Assembly: GCF_030247195.1 (NCBI RefSeq)
Contig: NC_080672.1
Location: forward strand, 364,304,271 to 364,368,270
DNA length: 64,000 bases
Source of the DNA: Topomyia yanbarensis
Taxonomy: Eukaryota > Arthropoda > Insecta > Diptera > Culicidae
Reading direction: 5' to 3'
The first letter of the stretch is position 1, and each line of letters begins with the position of its first letter. A program made the translations under genes and the position numbers. Below are positions 49,801 to 56,600 of the stretch, in pieces. The notes beneath the pieces were generated by a model. That model was not told the DNA's origin. It saw only the letters and a list, made by a program, of their open reading frames with translations, and made no database searches.

Positions 49801-52800
49801 GTTTGAAATATCCAGTCAGCTCCCTAACTAGAATACTGCTATTGTGCTTGTAAAAATGCAGCAAATTCTTTGACATTTTCGGACAAGTGGCAAAAAAAGG
49901 CCAACGAGTCGACGAACCCTGTCAAAGAGGACATAGGTAGAGTAGACCGCCGGTGAAGGTCAAGACAATAGAAGTCTGCGACTGAATGCAATCGTTTACA
50001 GTCCAATATCTTAACCTGCTGTAGCATGGGGCTTTTAAAACAACTCCGTGTTCCAGCAGATCCGCGCATCTCAAACTGGAATCGGAAACAACGCCGTCTG
50101 TTTCGACCTGGTTTGCTGGTACATACACACGTATTTTTTTAGCTGCCGAATCTCAGCGCGTTTTGCAACTTTTGCCACCATTTGAACGGCCGAGGTCTCA
50201 GCAAATTCAGTTTTCGCTGAGATCTCCGTAAAAGCTCTAATTGTTTGCTGAGATCTGGGAAATAACTCGTTGACAATCAGGAAACAAATCACACGTTTCC
50301 GAGATATCAGTATAAACATTTACTGATTACGCTGCTGTGCGGGAAATTGTCGAGCTCAACTAAGTGTGTAGACTTTGTACTCCAGCAATATCAATTGTCT
50401 GCTTTTCTCTATTTGCCAACGAACTAAGCTTACAAGGGCGATTTTTTGATATTTCTGTCACGGCCAGTGATGTACCACTGGGAAAAATTTCATCTTCTCA
50501 GGTTTTTATTTTTGGATTTTTATTGGGTTTTTTTCCAAATCATTTTACCCAACCGAAAAATATTTTTTTTTTCGTTTTATTGAATTGTTCCTAAATTTAA
50601 ACGTTTGCTAAGAATCTTGCATTTTTATTCGGGCGAATCAAAATAAAAGTCGCAAGGATAGAACATGCTTTGTAAACTTTGCAGCAACCTATACAAACTC
50701 GTTTTATATAACATAGTCAAATAGTCGTAATTCCCCTGAGTAATAAAAATCTGAATAATAATGCGCGAATGTTCAACCAACTTTTATACTGCTTTTTACG
50801 CATTATATACAACAGTAGAAAGTGGAAAGGTTATTAGTATGTTTAGGTGCATTCACAATAAGAAACGCAATCGACTTAGCGCGGAACGTGTTGTGAAGCT
50901 AACGTATCACTTAATTACAGCTTTTGTAAAGAAATGTAAAATCAGCAAACAGGCAATGCTTAAATCGAGGACGACTCTGCAGAAGTTGCAGATTCAGGCA
51001 AAATTTAATAACAGCAATGCTCAGGAATTACCAAATATGTGCAGATAACAATAAATCAACGTTCTATTATTAAAATGTCAAAAAACAATGCAAAAATCCA
51101 ATCTTCTGAAAAACTCCTTTTAACCGGGGAAACCCCAAAGTTATAGAAGCGGATTAGGTACATCACTGGTAACGGCCGAACATGGTGGACTCTAGAAACG
51201 TTGAATCTTTGTCAGGTCATTTTTGCACGTGCATAGAACCCAGTGCAGACTGGTAGGAAAGACATGAATGTGAAAGGTAATCCAATAAGTACATAACTTC
51301 CTTTAACGGTATCCAGGCGACTCAGAACACACACAAGAAAAAAAATTCCAAAGCCTCTAAGGGGTTGGAGATCAGAAAAGGGAGCCTTGGAAGTGGATTA
51401 GCAAACTTTGCACTATACGTTATTGCGTTACACTTGGAAGTGCGTCTAAGCGGTCCGAGAGTCACCATACGGATTTAATCACTTGACTCGTTTGTGGGTT
51501 TTGACACAAATGCCAATACCTGCACATTTAAGACTTTTTGGTGTTATCCAACAGGGCAGACATAAACCAGACGATAATGAAAACTTCGGCTTTGGTATAA
51601 AGCGAGGAAATCAAATAAATCAAAAGGGTTTGTGCATTGGGCCGTAGTCCCAAGGGTTGCAGGTTCGAATCATGTCTTTTGGGTGACATTTTCACGTAGT
51701 CAAAACCCAAAAAATGAATTAAATAAATGTGCAGGGCCTCTCGTAGATAACCGAGATGAGAAATTGATATAATTTATTAAAATAGATAAAATTTGCTATG
51801 ATTTATACCTAATCTCAATAACTTTAGGTAAAGCAAAACTTATTTTGTAGACGTTAAAGAAACAAAAGTGAAATTTGTCTCTTTTTTTACTCTAATCTTT
51901 TTTAAAAATTATAAATAAATCATTTTTCATTCCAATGTTAGGTATAAGTCATACGAAAAAGTATGTGCTTCCAAACATTTTTTGGATGAAGGAAATCAGA
52001 TTAATAGAACAAGTCTTGTTGCTTCCGTTAGAAGAAAAATAACGGTCTCGAGAAAAACGCCATTTTGAAGCCCCCATTTTGAATATTCGAAAAAAAAACA
52101 TTTTTCAACTAAATAGACTCTACTGTGTTCTCGTCGCAGCGCCCAGCTGCTCGCAGCTGACAGTTCATGGCAAATGCGGTAGAAACAACACGTAGACAAC
52201 ATTCCTATCATGACGTCTAAGTAAAGCGAAGTTTTTCGTGAAACGACTTCAATTTGACGTATCCCTTTTACCGTCCTTTATTACAGCAGAGCACTATTGC
52301 TTTCAATCTAGCACTTTCACGATTAGAATTCAGGGGTTTATCAAAATTACCGCACCATCCATTCCAACGTCACGTGCTGGGATATAGATATAATCCCACG
52401 TAAAGCGACCATCGCAACCAAACAGTAGCTAGGGTGAATAATATGCCGTGAGGTCTCGAGAAATATAAAATATCGAGTGCTTTTTCCTCTGTCGAAAGAA
52501 GGATGTTGGCATATTCTTCAACTCATTGGTCGCCTCATTGTTACTTTTTGGTGTTTGCCACAAAATTGTTAGAATAGATCTCCCGCTTCAGATTCGACCA
52601 GAAGGCGCACGTTGACGTTATACACCTACTCGCAGACCGAGGAAAAGAAGACCGGTTCGGATAGGTATTTAACCTTCTTTGGGAACTTCGTGTAGGAGAT
52701 GTACTTTAGGCTATCGCACTGAGCTCGTGGTCTAAGACCCGGAATGATCTCTCCACTTCGCCTTCCGTCTTCCAGGCCAGACTCCTTCACTCTGGGTGGA

Positions 52801-53616
52801 GCCGGCTTCACCTCATTCCTTTGGTGGATTCGGCCAAAGGAGTGTGGTGATTTCTGATTTCTGAATTGATTTCTGATTAGAAATCAACACGCTTTGAAAT
52901 GTCAAATATTTATACCTTGGACGCAATAGACTATTGTGATAGTAAGTGCTGTTAACGTATTACGAACAAAACAATGTTGACCGCCATTATAGCGTGCAAA
53001 AAGCTCGATAGCGTATCTGAAATACGGGATCAAAGTATAATAACAAAATCAGCACCTTGCTTGCAACTTTCCCCACTTATTCAACCCCGCATCTTTTCCG
53101 AGACCGATTTTAATCTAACAGCCGCGCTCCACTCTTCTAACCCACTCACTAGGTCAAACCAAAACTGCGGAGCCGGTGGAAGTACACCATACGGAGGTCC
53201 ACCGTCCTACTGTCGGAATCCGCTCTCCATAGGCGATTCGCATCCATTACCGTCGGAAGGCTCACCCGCTAGTGCAGCTCCATCCCCGATGCAGCCGTCA
53301 TCTGTTTCCCAACCCACGTCGGTTGGACCATCGGGCGATCAGGTAGGTTAACACCCGTGTTTTTGATACTATCCTTTGATTCACATTTGCATCTTCTACC
53401 TTCCAGCTTATAACCATGTCACCACATCCACCCGCCTCGAACAACCCGCGGAGTGTTCAACCCGGGACGCCGTGTTTAGATCACCTGGATAAGAACACTC
53501 CGGCACCAACGCCAACCGATCAGCATGATAGTAAAAGTATTACTGCTTCACCCTACAACACCCCGTCCCATCCGGGTGGGGTTATGAGCGTTGAAGCTCC
53601 GTCCTCGCAGCAGTCT

Positions 53617-53648
<32 letters not shown>

Positions 53649-56600
53649 ACAACAACAACAGCAACAACAGCAACAGCAGCAATCATCACAACAGCTCGTT
53701 AGTAACAATCTGAGTAGTACCAGCAGTAGCAGTAGCGGCGGAACTACCAACAGCAGTCCCGGAAATCTACCCAGCCATGGAATGATGGGTATGCGAATAA
53801 AATCCGAGGGAGCACTGGGGATCATGGGAGACGGTTTGATGCTGGGGACCAGTCCTAGCATATACAGCAGTTTGAATCCCATCATCACCCACAATCAGAT
53901 TAACAAGAAGGAAGCGATGCTGCAAATTTTGCAATCGCTGAAAAGGCCTTCCCTGTCATCGCGAGATTACGAAGGGATGACGGGTGAGGAAAGTCCAAGT
54001 ACGTCACACCTGCTGTACGATTATTCCGTGATCGATGCCTGGATGAACCATCCAGTGAAGCGATATCGGCCAAATGAAGATTCCAAGTTGGCTCAGCAAT
54101 TTCGAAACATCGATCTCTATGCCGATCAAAAGAAACATTCGGAGAAGTATCTGCAATCACTTCAGAATGCAGGAACGGAAGGTGGAATAGGTTCCATGGC
54201 GGGAGGTGGCGTCCGACAAGACCAACAGGATCCATTGGCACTGCCGGAAGATGTGAAACCGGGACTGTTGAATGAGAATCAGATTAAAACGGAAATCGGT
54301 TGCGACCGGAGTGACGGCGAGAGTCAAATGTTAGGGGCTCATGAAATAAAGAAGGAGAAAGAGGATAAGGATGATAGCTTGTTTACGGAGCAGGGCCTAC
54401 AACCAGCGCTGGACGATTTGGATCAATTGTTTGATGACAGTGCAAACTATCATGATGATTCAGATATTCACGCAAATACAAGTCCTGCTTCCAATAAGAG
54501 TGGCGGTGGTTGTATGGAAGATATCAAAAGGTTTACGGGGCCGGGAAATGCGGTGCATACGGGAATTTTAAGTCCAAAAGAATTGTCGCAGATGTTCCCT
54601 ACCCCACCGAGTTTAGAACATCACCCGAATTCGAGCCCGGGAGGAGGAGGTTGTCTTTCCGACGGGATCGTAATAGACACTATGGTGGAAGCGGCAGCTG
54701 TCCCCATTCTTGGCAGTCCTCAAGAGGAGCAGATTGAGGATTGGTCTTACGTGTTTGTTCCCCCGCCCATTTGTACATATGTTGGATCCTCGAAATATGC
54801 CCCTCTCCAGCAGCTTCCAAGTCAACTGATGCAACCCCATGTCGAGCTTCCAATGAACTGCTTCTACAAATCGTCCTTGCAGTTGCGGAAGGAGAAACAG
54901 GAGCGCGAGAAGTTTCTGAAGTTAAGGGAACTCCAGGAGCAACAGGAAGCTCAACAGCAACTTCAAGCACAGCTGGAAAACATCTCACCAAATGCTTGCT
55001 CTATTACCAACAGTATGTTAAAGCAAGAACCATCACTGGTCGTACCGCAACCACTAAGTACTCCAAATTCGCTCAATCTCAACGGAGCTAGCCATCCGTA
55101 CTCAAACCCATCATCGCAATGCGGTCAGTCACAACCGCTATCGAGACCACCATCGGTTAATTCGCTTCCCGGAGGGATGATGACTTCGGGCGGCAGTTTA
55201 ATGAGTCCCTCAGCGATGAATAACGGACCTTTGAGTAACAACATGTTCCACCCTGGAATGGGAATAAATGTTCCCCTACGACAAGGTATGTCTCCGATCT
55301 CTCCTGCTACTCCTGGTGGCGGCAGCGCTGCTGGTGGTAATTCTATGCGAGTGCCGACTCCACAAGGATCCTGCCCTTTGCCGTATCCATCTCCGATTGG
55401 AGCCAGTGGTGGATCGCTGTCGATCATCCCGGGCAGTCCAAACCCAATGATGCAGATGAATTTCCGACGGACTCCGATTCTGCCGCCACCACCCTACGAC
55501 GTTGCTGTTGCATCGCCTGCTACCTCCACTACCTCGTCCTACCACAACAAACAGTTCGGTATGGAAGATGGCCCTCAAACACCATTCGCCGCTGGTGGAA
55601 CCAACGCATCACTGCAAAGGATAGCGATCGAAACCAATGCTTTACTGGTTAATGTTTTGCTGTATGACACTTCGCTGAACATCTTTCGTGATCACAATTT
55701 CAACAGCTGTACTCTGTGCGTGTGTAACGCTGGTCCAAAATGTGTTGGAAATATTCGCGGGGCTGATTCTGGCCCATACTTACCATTGCCGGGAACGAGC
55801 TTCATCGGAGGTGGAAAGAACGGACTAGCCAGTGGTGGCAGTAGCGAACGGGAAGCCAAATCTACACCTTCTTCCGTGTCGCAGTTCAATGGGAACAATC
55901 ATAACAATAACGGTGCCTTTGGAATGTTGGATTCGCCAGCTAATAACGGTGCTAACTCCGGAATGGTGTCCATCAATACAAACAGTCTACAGAATGGATA
56001 CATGGATGAGGATCCGATAAAGTGTACGTGCGGTTTCAGTGCTTTGGTGAACAGAAGATTGGCCCACCGGGCCGGATTGTTCTACGAGGATGAGTTGGAG
56101 ATCACCGGTATGGCAGAAGACCCGGCTACGAAAAAGAAAAAATCACTGCTTGAGTACCTGCTTGGCAAGGGTGACTACAGCAGTGGAGTCAACTGTGATA
56201 TCTCGCCGCTACCGCTCAGGATCATGGATCTACTGCGAGAGCACTGTGCGGTCATTCAGAGTTCGAGTAATTCTATTCACCGGGCGGTCGCCCGATTCCG
56301 AAGTGCAATCACCGTGAAGAGTTTCACCAATGCATCCGTGCATATGTTGGAATATAGCGATGCCAATGAGGTCATTAGTTTAGCGTTAGAACAAAGCCGG
56401 TTGCAGGCGATCAATGAAAACAAATACGATGATACGGCGTTGATGAAATCTGGATTACTCCGGGGTGTTATGAACGTTCACAAATGGCCGTATCTGCGGG
56501 CTAGCGGTCCCAAAAGCAATCAGGATATTGTGCGAATAATGAAATCGATGCAACCGCTCCTCCAGGATGCCTTCCACAAAAAGTGTACCACCAGGTTGTG

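Larger units (their letters stand above)
49713..53152. other. End of the 15.9-kb MED13 intron
   Basis: Apart from the weak hAT remnant and the tRNA-like repeat there is no recognised feature. A paired GCTGAGATCT / AGATCTCAGC motif at 50150-50260 hints at another small repeat. The segment 52600-52820 is less AT-rich but shows no protein family. Confidence 0.5.

Noticed and set aside
53616..53894. Minus-strand frame ending in a cysteine run
   Set aside because: It is the complement of the CAG/CAA glutamine tract in the MED13 exon.
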